Shown here in pieces: positions 43,654 to 53,306 of a DNA stretch of 64,000 nucleotides (its first letter is position 1; each line of letters opens with the position of its first letter). A program made the translations under genes and the position numbers. The notes under the pieces are model-generated. The model was not told the origin of the DNA. It did not search any database and saw only the letters and a program-made list of their open reading frames with translations. The DNA comes from Flavobacterium sp. PMTSA4. Lineage in GTDB: Bacteria > Bacteroidota > Bacteroidia > Flavobacteriales > Flavobacteriaceae. The stretch is taken from NCBI RefSeq assembly GCF_032098525.1, contig NZ_CP134890.1:1-64000 (forward strand). Direction: 5' to 3'.

Positions 43654-45267
43654 ATGCAAAAGAAAGTATTAAAAGTAAACCCAGCCGATAATGTAATTGT
43701 GGCCTTGACCGATTTGGTTGGAGGTGAACAAATTACCTTTGAGGGAACTACAGTTGTTCCAACAACTGATGTTAAAGCCAAACATAAAATTGCAGAGACT
43801 GATTTTGCAATTGGTGATGATATTATCATGTATGGTGTTTTGGTGGGTAAAGCTGCACAATCTATAAAAAAAGGAGAAGTAATTACGACCGAAAATGTAA
43901 AACATAAAAGTGAAGAAGTTTTTGGAAAGAAAGCAAATTTAGGTTGGACTCCTCCCAATGTAGATCGTTGGAAAGACAAAACCTTTATGGGATTTCATCG
44001 TGCTGATGGACAAGTGGGAACCAAGAATGTTTGGTTGTTTTTTCCATTGGTTTTTTGTGAAAACAAAAACATTGAGAAACTAAAAGAGATTTTCGAAAAC
44101 GAATTACTGCCTAAAAAAGATGTTTTGTATAAAAACTTATTGCGCTCTTTGATTGAAGAAAAAAGCGTCGAAGAAGTAGCAGAGAAAAATCCAAATGAAA
44201 ATCTTTTAGATAATATCGAAGTAAAATTCATCAACCATCAAGGTGGTTGTGGTGGAATTCGACAAGATTCGGAGTTGTTAGCTAAACTGCTTGCAGGCTA
44301 TGTGAACAATCCTAATGTTGCAGGGGCTACGGTTTTAAGTTTAGGATGTCAAAATTTGCAAATAGATATATTTAAAAAGGCTTTGAAGGAAATAAATCCT
44401 AATAGTGACAAAGAAATTTTGATCTATGAGCAACAACAAATCGGGACTACTGATCAAATGTTCCAAATGGTAATTAAAGATTCGTATGAAGCGATTAAAA
44501 GAGCCAACCAAATTCAACGTAAACCTGCACCGCTTTCAAAACTAAATATTGGTCTGGAATGTGGTGGTTCTGATGGATTTTCAGGAATATCAGCGAATCC
44601 TGCTTTAGGAGTAGTTTCAGATATTTTTGCTGCTCTAGGCGGGAAAACCATTTTGGCAGAATTTCCGGAATTATGTGGTGTTGAGCAAGAATTGATGGAC
44701 CGATGTGTCGATGAAGAAAAAGCCAACAAGTTTTTAACTTTAATGAAAGCTTTTGAGAAATCGGTTGTAGATGCTGGTTCAGGATTTGATATGAATCCGT
44801 CACCCGGAAATATTAAAGACGGATTAATTACCGATGCGATGAAATCGGCCGGTGCAGCCAAAAAAGGAGGAACTTCTCCGGTTGTAGATGTTTTGGATTA
44901 TGGTGAATACATTTCAAAACCTGGGCTAAATCTTTTGAATACGCCAGGAAATGACGCCGAATGTACTACTGGATTAGTAGGATCAGGAGCAACGGTTGTT
45001 TTATTTACTACTGGCTTAGGAAATCCGATGGGAAATCCGATTGCACCTGTTGTTAAAATCTCATCTAATTCGGCTTTAATTAACAGAATGTCTGATATTA
45101 TTGATGTAAATGCTGGAACAGTAATTACCGGTGAGAAAACCATTGCCGAAGTAGGAGCAGAAATAGTAGATTACATCATAGAGTTAGCGAGCGGAAACAT
45201 AGAAACAAAAGCAGACCAGTTGAAACAAGATGTGTTTATTCCTTGGAAAAGAGGAGTATCATTATAA
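43654..45267 (+). CDS. uxaA: Altronate dehydratase
   Basis: 537 residues. It contains the N-terminal SAF-like domain (1-90) and the large GD_AH catalytic part: GFHRADGQVGTKNVWLFFPLVFC, NHQGGCGGIRQDSELLAKLLAGYV, LECGGSDGFSGISANPALG and ECTTGLVGSGATVVLFTTGLGNPMGNPIAPVVKISSN. It dehydrates D-altronate to KDG, joining the saturated branch to KdgK and Eda. Last gene of the operon, followed by a terminator. Confidence 0.96.
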   Translation: MQKKVLKVNPADNVIVALTDLVGGEQITFEGTTVVPTTDVKAKHKIAETDFAIGDDIIMYGVLVGKAAQSIKKGEVITTENVKHKSEEVFGKKANLGWTPPNVDRWKDKTFMGFHRADGQVGTKNVWLFFPLVFCENKNIEKLKEIFENELLPKKDVLYKNLLRSLIEEKSVEEVAEKNPNENLLDNIEVKFINHQGGCGGIRQDSELLAKLLAGYVNNPNVAGATVLSLGCQNLQIDIFKKALKEINPNSDKEILIYEQQQIGTTDQMFQMVIKDSYEAIKRANQIQRKPAPLSKLNIGLECGGSDGFSGISANPALGVVSDIFAALGGKTILAEFPELCGVEQELMDRCVDEEKANKFLTLMKAFEKSVVDAGSGFDMNPSPGNIKDGLITDAMKSAGAAKKGGTSPVVDVLDYGEYISKPGLNLLNTPGNDAECTTGLVGSGATVVLFTTGLGNPMGNPIAPVVKISSNSALINRMSDIIDVNAGTVITGEKTIAEVGAEIVDYIIELASGNIETKADQLKQDVFIPWKRGVSL

Positions 45268-45271
45268 AAAC

Positions 45272-45305
45272 AAAAAAGAGTGAATTTTAATTCACTCTTT
45301 TTTTA
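45272..45305. terminator. Terminator between uxaA and lacI-type gene
   Basis: The stem AAGAGTGAATT/AATTCACTCTT with a two-base loop is flanked by A and T runs, so it can serve both convergent genes. Confidence 0.85.
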
Positions 45306-46334
45306 TTTTGATTCTTTAGAAGAAGATTTTCGAATAAGTAATTCAGCATTTAAAACTACCTTTTTCTCAATTTTTGAGTTTTTATCGGTATTATTTATTT
45401 GTTCCATAAATACTTGTGCGGCCACTTTACCCATTTCCATAGTGTTTTGATCAACAGAAGATATAGAAAGTTCCATAAATTCTGTAAAAGGTTCATTTCC
45501 AAAACCTACAACACAAAAATCTTCTGGAATTCTTATTCCTTGTGATTTTAATTCTTGAATAGCTCCAAGTGCAGCAAAATCACTGGCAGAGAATATTGCA
45601 TCTGGCTTATCTTTCAATTTTAAAAGTTTTTTTACTGCCATTTTACCAGCTTCAACATTACTCTTTGTTTGAATAACATAGTCTTCTTTTAAATTAAGAC
45701 CACTATCAATTAAAGCTTGCTTGTATCCGTTAAAACGATTTTCATAAATTTCTAATGAACGATCACCTGTGAAATAAGCAATTTTTGAAGAACCTTGTTC
45801 AATTAGATGTTTAGTTGCAGCATATGCTGCACCAAAGTCATTAATGGTAACTGAACTTACTCCATGAATATTTTTTTTCCTGTCAAAAAATATAACAGGA
45901 ACTTTCTTTTCTAGAACTTTTTCAATTACTCTATCATTTTCAGAACTCATATTTGAAACTGACATTAATATTCCATCAACTTGAGTGTTTAATAGTGTAT
46001 TTATATTTTCAATTTCTCTTTTTTCGTCTTCATGAGTTTGACAGATAATGACATTATATTTGTGTGGATATAACTCTTCTTCAATTCCTCTGATAATAGA
46101 AGCAAAAAAATTGCTATCAATACGTGGTACAATCACACCAATATTGTGGCTCTTACCACTTTTTAAAGCTTGAGCTAATTTGTTTTGCTTGTAATTCATT
46201 CTTGCAGCCGTTTCTATTACTAGCTTACAAGTACTTTCACTTATTTTTGGATTGTTATTAAGAGCTCTTGATACAGTTGCAGCAGATATATTTAATTCTT
46301 TTGCTATATCGTAAATGGTTGCTTTTGGACTCAT
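45303..46334 (-). CDS. LacI-family transcription repressor of the pectin locus
   Basis: 343 residues. The N-terminal helix-turn-helix TIYDIAKELNISAATVSRALNNNPKISE (5-32) and hinge helix NKLAQALKSGKSHNIGVIVP are followed by a periplasmic-binding-protein-like sensor (about 60-335; FFASIIRGIEEEL, DGILMSVSN, YFTGDRSLEIYENRFNGYKQAL, DAIFSASDFAALGAIQEL). The effector is probably a uronate or KDG-type intermediate, which is inference. It lies inside the locus, and a palindrome TAATCGATTA precedes it, so it probably controls itself and the operators listed here. LacI family members commonly bind palindromes with a central CG. Confidence 0.92.
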   Translation of the reverse strand: MSPKATIYDIAKELNISAATVSRALNNNPKISESTCKLVIETAARMNYKQNKLAQALKSGKSHNIGVIVPRIDSNFFASIIRGIEEELYPHKYNVIICQTHEDEKREIENINTLLNTQVDGILMSVSNMSSENDRVIEKVLEKKVPVIFFDRKKNIHGVSSVTINDFGAAYAATKHLIEQGSSKIAYFTGDRSLEIYENRFNGYKQALIDSGLNLKEDYVIQTKSNVEAGKMAVKKLLKLKDKPDAIFSASDFAALGAIQELKSQGIRIPEDFCVVGFGNEPFTEFMELSISSVDQNTMEMGKVAAQVFMEQINNTDKNSKIEKKVVLNAELLIRKSSSKESK

Positions 46335-46389
46335 TTTGAGTTTTTTGTTTTGGCTAAAATAATAAATTAATTCGAAAAATATAATTTAT

Positions 46390-46401
46390 GTAATCGATTA
46401 C
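46390..46401 (-). promoter_or_regulatory. LacI operator upstream of the lacI-type gene
   Basis: GTAATCGATTAC, a perfect 12-base palindrome, lies 56 bases before the repressor ATG. No perfect -7 element precedes it on the minus strand, so the promoter context differs from the other sites. Probably autoregulatory. Confidence 0.6.
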
Positions 46402-46567
46402 TAAATTGTTTGAAAATTATGTTATTTTTTTGAATTTCAGGCAAATTAAATAAATTTTTATTTGATAATAAATCTACTCCAATTAACATTTATATAAAAT
46501 AATTGCTATATTTTTGTATTAAACGTTTTTTTATACCTTTTTTTTTGGTAAAATTAAAATTAATAAT

Positions 46568-46589
46568 TACGTTTGTGTAATCGATTGCA
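46568..46589 (+). promoter_or_regulatory. LacI operator on the -7 element of the GH28-susCD unit
   Basis: TACGTTTG (46568-46575), then TG, then TAATCGATTGCA (46578-46589). Same spacing as the others. It drives the GH28, SusC and SusD genes. Confidence 0.76.
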
Positions 46590-46638
46590 TTAAGCGACTT
46601 CAGAAGCTGTTTTTGAAGTTTTACGTAAATTTAACTAA

Positions 46639-48087
46639 ATGTTTCAACAGAATTTTTTTAGAATAATCATTATTTTTTTCACACTCAACGTGTTGTTTGT
46701 TTCATGCGCTACAAAAAAAGATAAATCTGAAGTTTCAGATGTTGATTGGAGTAAAATGTATCAGATTATAAATAATGTTAAAGAACCTGTTTTTAAGAAT
46801 AAAGTTTATTTAGTTACAGATTTTGGTGCTGTTGCAGATGGAAGTTTTGATAATACATTAGTATTTAAAAAGGCAATTCAATCTTGCTCTCAAAATGGTG
46901 GAGGTATTGTTTCTGTTCCTTTTGGTAAATATTTTACGGGACCAATCCATTTAGAAGATAATGTTAATTTTCATTTAGAAGATGGAGCAGAGGTTTTGTT
47001 TAGCACAAATCCAAAAGATTATCCAATTGTTCATACTTCTTTTGAAGGTATGGAATTAATGAATTATTCTCCTTTGATATATGCTTACAATAAAAAGAAT
47101 GTTGCAGTTACAGGTAAAGGAGTTTTAAATGGTCAGGCTAATGAAACTAATTGGTGGCCATGGAAGGGAAGTACTTCAGAAGGTAGTTTTTATGGTTTTA
47201 AAGAAGGTCAGCCTTCACAAAAGGACAAATTAAATTTACCTGCACTAATGGATATGGCTCAAACTGATGTTCCAGTTGAAAAAAGAGTTTTTGGTGAAGG
47301 ACATTACTTGAGACCAAATTTTTTCGAACCATTTGGATGTACAAACGTTCTTATTAAAGATGTAAAAATAATAAATGCTCCATTTTGGGTTCTTCATCCT
47401 ATGAAATCTACAAATGTAATTGTAGATGGTGTTACAGTTCAAAGTCATGGACCAAATAACGATGGTTGCGATCCTGAATATTCTAAAAATGTAATAATCA
47501 AAAATTGTATTTTTAATACTGGTGATGATTGTATTGCAATAAAAGCAGGAAGAGATAATGAAGGCAGAAAAGTTGGAATTAAAAGCGAAAATATAGTTGT
47601 CCAAAAATGTAAAATGATTGATGGTCATGGTGGAGTTGTTATTGGAAGTGAAATGTCTGCAGGAGTACAAAATGTCTTTGTTGAAGACTGTAAAATGGAT
47701 AGCCCAAATTTAGATAGAGTAATCAGAATAAAATCAAATTCAAGAAGAGGCGGAACAGTTGATGGTGTTTATGTTAGAAATATTGAAGTTGGTCAAGTAA
47801 AAGAAGCGGTACTTAAGGTAAATATGTTTTATGCCATTTACGGAGATCAAACTGGAAATTTTATTCCTAAAGTGAAAAATATTTTCTTAGAAAATATCAC
47901 TGTAAAGAATGGTGGAAAATATGGTGTTTGGGCAAAAGGTTATGAAAGCGATCCGATTGAAAACATCATTTTAAAGGATGTTATTATAGAAAAAGTAGAA
48001 AATAAATACCTACTTGAAAATGTCAAAAACATTCAATTTATAAATACAAAAATCAATGGGACTTTAGTTGAAAGTCCAAATAATTAA
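46639..48087 (+). CDS. GH28 polygalacturonase-type lipoprotein
   Basis: 482 residues with a lipoprotein signal (lipobox LFVSC, Cys 23). The GH28 beta-helix has its four classical motifs: NNDGCDPEYS (near 273), NTGDDCIAIKAGRD (near 295), DGHGGVVIGSEMS (near 329) and RVIRIKSNSRRGG (near 357). The Asp residues in the first two are catalytic. It hydrolyses alpha-1,4-galacturonide links, probably at the cell surface or periplasm, complementing the lyases. Next gene is susC after 25 bases. Confidence 0.94.
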   Translation: MFQQNFFRIIIIFFTLNVLFVSCATKKDKSEVSDVDWSKMYQIINNVKEPVFKNKVYLVTDFGAVADGSFDNTLVFKKAIQSCSQNGGGIVSVPFGKYFTGPIHLEDNVNFHLEDGAEVLFSTNPKDYPIVHTSFEGMELMNYSPLIYAYNKKNVAVTGKGVLNGQANETNWWPWKGSTSEGSFYGFKEGQPSQKDKLNLPALMDMAQTDVPVEKRVFGEGHYLRPNFFEPFGCTNVLIKDVKIINAPFWVLHPMKSTNVIVDGVTVQSHGPNNDGCDPEYSKNVIIKNCIFNTGDDCIAIKAGRDNEGRKVGIKSENIVVQKCKMIDGHGGVVIGSEMSAGVQNVFVEDCKMDSPNLDRVIRIKSNSRRGGTVDGVYVRNIEVGQVKEAVLKVNMFYAIYGDQTGNFIPKVKNIFLENITVKNGGKYGVWAKGYESDPIENIILKDVIIEKVENKYLLENVKNIQFINTKINGTLVESPNN

Positions 48088-48112
48088 CTAAATCAATAAC
48101 CAAATAATAATT

Positions 48113-51100
48113 ATGAGTATCAAATGTTTGTATAACAAAGGAGCAAAATTCAATTTTGCTATTACTATTTTACTAGTATTGTTTATGAGTTCAAAAAGCA
48201 TGGCTCAGAACGGTACTTCTGTAAGTGGAGTTGTTTTAGACTCCAATGGAATGAGCCTACCTGGGGTAAATGTTGTTGAAGTAGGGTCAAAAAATTCTGC
48301 AAGTACTGATTTAGACGGTAAGTTTAAAATCAATGTAGCAGGACAAAAAAGTGTTTTGGAGTTTTCGTATATTGGATATACAACTCAATCTGTAACTGTT
48401 GGAAAACAAACTAATATTAGTATCATTCTTAAAGACGCAACTTCAAAACTTGATGAAGTAGTAGTTATAGGGTACGGAACAGCACGTAAGTCTGATTTAA
48501 CAGGTTCTATAACTTCTATTTCTGGTGAGGATTTGAAAAAATTATCGATGCCAAGTGTAGCTGAGGCTTTAACAGGTCGTTTAGCTGGTGTTCAGGTAAC
48601 ATCAACAGAAGGTTCTCCAGATGCCGATATTAAAATTAGAGTTCGTGGTGGAGGTTCATTAACACAGGATAGTTCTCCGTTAATTATAGTTGATGGTTTC
48701 CCTGTAGGTAGCATGAGTGATATATCTCCTTCTGATATTGCTTCGATTACTGTATTAAAAGATGCTTCTTCAACTGCAATTTATGGTTCAAGAGGTGCTA
48801 ATGGTGTAATTATAATTACAACCAAAAGTGGAAATGATGGTAAGATATCTGTAAGCTATAATAATTTTATTGGATTTAAAAAACTAGCAAATTCTATCGA
48901 TGTATTGCCAGTTCAAGATTTTGTAAAATGGCAATACGAGTATGCTTTATTATATAATGATCAGCCTTCATTTGATGATGTTTTTGGAACTTGGGATAAT
49001 GTTAGTCAATATAATGGAGCAAAAGGAACTAATTGGCAAAAAGAAATTTACGGAAAAACGGGTACAGTTCAAAATCATGATTTGGGAATTCGTGGAGGAA
49101 GTGATAAACTAAGTTATAGTTTTAATTATACAAGATATAATGAAAAAACAATAATGGTTGGTTCTGACTTTAAGAGAGATAATATTTCATTTAATTTAAA
49201 GAATAAAGCGAGTGATAAAGTTGATTTAGCGTTTACAGCTCGTTATTCAGATACTGAAATTAATGGTAGTGGAGCAAATGAACAAAATGAAATTTCTTCT
49301 GCTGATGCAAGATTAAGGCATAGTGTTGGATATTCTCCAATTCCACTTCCAGGTATTACAACTGATGATACAGATGAAGCACTTTCTAGTTATTTAATAA
49401 ACCCTTTTGTGGCTGTAGATGATAATCAAAGACTTCAAAAAAGAAAGAATCTTAATATGTTAGGTAGTTTCTCTTGGAAATTGGCCAAAAATCTAAAATT
49501 GAAATCTGATTTTGGTTTTGATAATTATAGTTATTTAGATTACCGTTTTTATGGTCGTTCTACTTATTATGTTAGAAATATACCATCGGCTGAAAATCAA
49601 GGATTACCTTCATTAGTAATTAATGATCGTAAAGACTCAAGATTTAGAAATGCTAACACTTTAAATTATGATTTCAAAAATATAGTAAGTGAAAATCATA
49701 ACCTTACTTTACTTTTAGGTGAAGAAATGTTAAACTTTAAAAGAGAAACAGAAACTAGTGCTATTCACGGGTATCCAAAGTTATTCGATATTAGTGATGC
49801 TATTAATTTGTCATCTTTAGGTCTTCCGCAGTATATTAATAATTTTAAAGATCCAGAAGATAAATTATTGTCTTTCTTTGGTCGTGCTCATTATGATTAT
49901 AAAAATCGTTATTTATTGGATGCTACTTTCCGTGCAGATGGTTCAAGTAAGTTTTTAGGAGATAATAAATGGGGTTACTTTCCTTCTGCTGCAGCTGCTT
50001 GGAAAATTTCTAAAGAAGATTTTCTAAAAGACGTTAAATGGTTAAGTGAATTAAAACTTAGAGCAAGTTATGGTCAAGCAGGTAATAATAATATTCCAAC
50101 AGGACAAACTATTCAAACATTCCAATCTAGTAATTCTGCATGGATAAATAATGTAGATAGTTACTTAGCTGCTACAAAAATAATGGCAAATCCTGATTTG
50201 AAATGGGAAACTACAATAACTCAAAATATTGGTCTTGATTTTGATTTATTCAAAGGGAAATTTACTGGAACTTTTGAGTTGTATAAAAATTTAACTAATG
50301 ATTTGTTAGTGAGATTTTTGACTCCAGGGACAGGTTATGATTACCAGTATAGAAACATGGGGCAAATTCAAAACACAGGTTTAGAAGCATCTGCTAATTT
50401 AGTAGTGTTAGATAAAGAAAATTACGGTTTGAGTTTATCTTTTAATATTGGTATGAATAGAAATAGAATTAATTCTCTCGGATTAATGAATGATTTCGGT
50501 GAATCAACAAACTGGGCTTCTTCTGCAATCGGAAACGATTTTCTAGTTAATGTTGGTGGGACAATTGGTCAAATGTATGGTTATGTTAGCGATGGCAGAT
50601 ACGAGGTTTCTGATTTTGATTTTAATAATGGTATTTATACTTTAAAATCAGGTGTTGTAAGTAATTCAACAGTAATTGGCAATGTTGTACCTGGATCTAT
50701 GAAGTTAAAAGACATTAATGGTGATGATATTGTTGATATAAACGACAGAAAAGTAATTGGAAATGCAAATCCAGCAAGTACTGGAGGTTTTGTAATAAAT
50801 GCAAACGCTTATGGTTTTGATTTATCAGCTGCTTTCAACTGGAGTTATGGAAATGATGTTTACAATGCTAATAAAATAGAATTCAACACAGCAGTTTCTA
50901 ATAATGGTACAGGACAATATAGAAATTTAACTACAGATATGGCTGATGGTGTTAGGTGGACAAATCTTAATCCAACTACTGGTTTAATAGTCACTGATCC
51001 AACTGAATTAACAGCTTTAAATGCTAATACATCTATGTGGTCACCTTATATGCAACGATATGTTTTTAGTGATTGGGCTATAGAAGATGGTTCTTTCTTA

Positions 51101-51334
51101 AGACTTAATACTTTAACTTTAGGTTATTCATTACCAAAATCTGTAATATCTAAAATTGGAATCTCAAAATTAAGATTTTATGGTACAGCTAATAATGTAT
51201 TTATAATTACAAATTATTCAGGTCTTGATCCTGAAGTTTCTACAAGAAGAAACACACCGTTAACACCAGGCGTTGATTATTCGCCTTACCCACGTAGTAG
51301 ACAATTCGTTTTTGGGCTAAATCTTAGCTTTTAA
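48113..51334 (+). CDS. SusC-like TonB-dependent outer-membrane transporter
   Basis: 1073 residues: signal peptide (to about 32), an N-terminal CarboxypepD_reg-like domain (VSGVVLDSNGMSLPGVNVVE, 38-115), the TonB box region LDEVVVIGYGTARKSDLTGSI, plug domain (IRVRGGGSLTQDSSPLIIVDGFPV, ITVLKDASSTAIYGSRGANGVIIITTK) and a long barrel ending RQFVFGLNLSF. With the SusD partner downstream it imports pectin oligosaccharides. The order SusC-SusD defines a polysaccharide utilisation locus. Confidence 0.96.
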   Translation: MSIKCLYNKGAKFNFAITILLVLFMSSKSMAQNGTSVSGVVLDSNGMSLPGVNVVEVGSKNSASTDLDGKFKINVAGQKSVLEFSYIGYTTQSVTVGKQTNISIILKDATSKLDEVVVIGYGTARKSDLTGSITSISGEDLKKLSMPSVAEALTGRLAGVQVTSTEGSPDADIKIRVRGGGSLTQDSSPLIIVDGFPVGSMSDISPSDIASITVLKDASSTAIYGSRGANGVIIITTKSGNDGKISVSYNNFIGFKKLANSIDVLPVQDFVKWQYEYALLYNDQPSFDDVFGTWDNVSQYNGAKGTNWQKEIYGKTGTVQNHDLGIRGGSDKLSYSFNYTRYNEKTIMVGSDFKRDNISFNLKNKASDKVDLAFTARYSDTEINGSGANEQNEISSADARLRHSVGYSPIPLPGITTDDTDEALSSYLINPFVAVDDNQRLQKRKNLNMLGSFSWKLAKNLKLKSDFGFDNYSYLDYRFYGRSTYYVRNIPSAENQGLPSLVINDRKDSRFRNANTLNYDFKNIVSENHNLTLLLGEEMLNFKRETETSAIHGYPKLFDISDAINLSSLGLPQYINNFKDPEDKLLSFFGRAHYDYKNRYLLDATFRADGSSKFLGDNKWGYFPSAAAAWKISKEDFLKDVKWLSELKLRASYGQAGNNNIPTGQTIQTFQSSNSAWINNVDSYLAATKIMANPDLKWETTITQNIGLDFDLFKGKFTGTFELYKNLTNDLLVRFLTPGTGYDYQYRNMGQIQNTGLEASANLVVLDKENYGLSLSFNIGMNRNRINSLGLMNDFGESTNWASSAIGNDFLVNVGGTIGQMYGYVSDGRYEVSDFDFNNGIYTLKSGVVSNSTVIGNVVPGSMKLKDINGDDIVDINDRKVIGNANPASTGGFVINANAYGFDLSAAFNWSYGNDVYNANKIEFNTAVSNNGTGQYRNLTTDMADGVRWTNLNPTTGLIVTDPTELTALNANTSMWSPYMQRYVFSDWAIEDGSFLRLNTLTLGYSLPKSVISKIGISKLRFYGTANNVFIITNYSGLDPEVSTRRNTPLTPGVDYSPYPRSRQFVFGLNLSF

Positions 51335-51352
51335 TAAATAAAAATTTTTAAT

Positions 51353-53134
51353 ATGAAAAAAATAGTAATAATTTCAGGAATCCTAATAGGTGGTCTTTTG
51401 GCATCATGCAATGACTATCTAGAAGCACCTTCTGTATCAAGTTTGGATGAACAAGTTATTTTCTCAAGTCCTGGTTTAGCAAAAAGTGCAGTTGATGGAA
51501 TTAAAATCCCTTTTGGAGAAACAGATTCTTATAGAGGTCGTTTTTTACCTTGGTATGGAATGAATACAGATTCAGAATGGTATAACTCTTCTGAGTCTAC
51601 ATCTAGCGACAATGCTGATTTATGTACATATGATGCTAAGCCTAATAATAGCCAAATGAACAAAAATATTAACGCTTGGGCTATGATGTATTCTGGTATT
51701 GAAAGAGCTAATTTATGTATTAGAGGTTTAAGAACTTATGGTAATCCAACTCCAGGATCAGAATTAGGTTATTTATTAGGAGAAGCTTTAACTTTAAGAG
51801 CTGTGTATTACACAGATTTATTAAGAGCTTGGGGCGATGTGCCTGCAAGATTTGAGCCAATAGTTAACGAAACAGTTTATATACCAAAATCTAGCAGAGA
51901 TGTGATTTACAAACAACTTATTGCTGATTTAGGTGAAGCTGCAACTCTTGTGCCTTGGCCAAATGGTAGTGCTGCAACTTCTGATGTAGAAAGAATTAAT
52001 AAAGCATTTGTAAAAGGACTTCGTGCTCGTTTAGCAATGTATGCAAGTGGTTTTCAACAATATCCTGATGGTATAAGAAGAAGCAATGATCCTGAGCTTT
52101 CAGTTGAATTAATGTATAATTTAGCTTTAAATGAATGTAAAGATGTTATTTTAAGTGGGACTGCCCATTTAGAATCTTCTTTTGAAACTTTCTGGAGAAA
52201 TTATAATAAAGAAATAACAACTGCTGGAGGTGAATCACTTTGGGAAATTCCTTTTGGAGACGGACGAGGCAGAATGTTATTTACTTTTGCAGTGAGACAT
52301 ACTACACCAGATCAATTTCATAGCAATGGTTCAAATAGAGGTGGACAAGCCGGACCACTTCCACATATTTTTTATGATTATGATGTTGCTGATACCAGAA
52401 GAAATGTTACTTGTGTGCCATATCTTTGGGGTGCAGCAGTAAATGGAATTGCAAAACAACAGTTAGGGTCAATAAATAGATGGTATTTTGGTAAATACAG
52501 ATATGAGTGGATGACTCGTTTTGTTACTTCTACCAATGATGATGGAGTAAATAAAATTTACATGCGTTATGCCGAAATTTTATTGATGGCTGCAGAAGCT
52601 GCTAACGAATTAGAAGGACCTGCAGCAGCAGCACCATATTTAAAACAAATTAGAAATAGAGCTTTCCCAGCTGCTTTACAACCTGTAAAAGTTGAAGGTT
52701 ATGTTAACGCATTAACTACAAAACAAGCCATGTTTAATGCTATTGTTGAAGAACATAAGTTTGAGTTTACTGGTGAAATGGAACGTAAAATGGCATTAAT
52801 TCGTTGGAATTTATTAGGCACTAATTTAGCAGACGCTAAAGCAAAAATGGTTCGTTTACAACAACGTACAGGCGAATATGCAGATGTTCCTTCAACTTTA
52901 TATTACAAGTATAATGCAGATAATATAACATTAAATGTTTACGGATTAAATCATGGTGAAACTAGTGATCCAGGTGCAGGGTATACTTCTGTAAGTTGGA
53001 CTAATTTAACTGATGCCAAAATTAATGGTTTATGGAGACCAAATCAAAATCCTGACAATAGACAGTTTTGGCCAATTTGGCAAGTATTTTTAGATTCAAG
53101 TAATGGTTTATTAGTGAACGATTATAATTATTAA
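51353..53134 (+). CDS. SusD/RagB-like surface glycan-binding lipoprotein
   Basis: 593 residues with a lipoprotein signal (lipobox LLASC, Cys 19). SusD features include an N-terminal NDYLEAPSVSSLDEQVIFSSPG, TPR-like helices (MMYSGIERANLCIRG, LRAVYYTDLLRAWGDVP), and the C-terminal YMRYAEILLMAAEAANELEGPAAAAPYLKQIRNRAF and IVEEHKFEFTGEMERKMALIRW. It covers the SusC pore from outside and binds the glycan. Starts 18 bases after susC. Confidence 0.96.
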   Translation: MKKIVIISGILIGGLLASCNDYLEAPSVSSLDEQVIFSSPGLAKSAVDGIKIPFGETDSYRGRFLPWYGMNTDSEWYNSSESTSSDNADLCTYDAKPNNSQMNKNINAWAMMYSGIERANLCIRGLRTYGNPTPGSELGYLLGEALTLRAVYYTDLLRAWGDVPARFEPIVNETVYIPKSSRDVIYKQLIADLGEAATLVPWPNGSAATSDVERINKAFVKGLRARLAMYASGFQQYPDGIRRSNDPELSVELMYNLALNECKDVILSGTAHLESSFETFWRNYNKEITTAGGESLWEIPFGDGRGRMLFTFAVRHTTPDQFHSNGSNRGGQAGPLPHIFYDYDVADTRRNVTCVPYLWGAAVNGIAKQQLGSINRWYFGKYRYEWMTRFVTSTNDDGVNKIYMRYAEILLMAAEAANELEGPAAAAPYLKQIRNRAFPAALQPVKVEGYVNALTTKQAMFNAIVEEHKFEFTGEMERKMALIRWNLLGTNLADAKAKMVRLQQRTGEYADVPSTLYYKYNADNITLNVYGLNHGETSDPGAGYTSVSWTNLTDAKINGLWRPNQNPDNRQFWPIWQVFLDSSNGLLVNDYNY

Positions 53135-53237
53135 TGATTAAAATTCAAGTAATATGATTTTTACAAACTATATCTGTAATGGCTTGTTAGATTATACTAC
53201 TGAACTTTCAAAATTTAGAATATAATTTGGTTTTTTT

Positions 53238-53275
53238 AAAAGGGGCATGTTTTTAAATGTGTCTCTTTTTTATTT
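53238..53275 (+). terminator. Terminator or attenuator after susD
   Basis: AAAAGGGGCATGT pairs with ATGTGTCTCTTTT over 13 positions when G-U pairs are allowed, with a six-base loop and a following T-run. It stands between susD and the GH105 gene, lowering or ending read-through. Confidence 0.6.
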
Positions 53276-53306
53276 TTTAAAACCTATATAAAGTTTTATT
53301 TCACAA

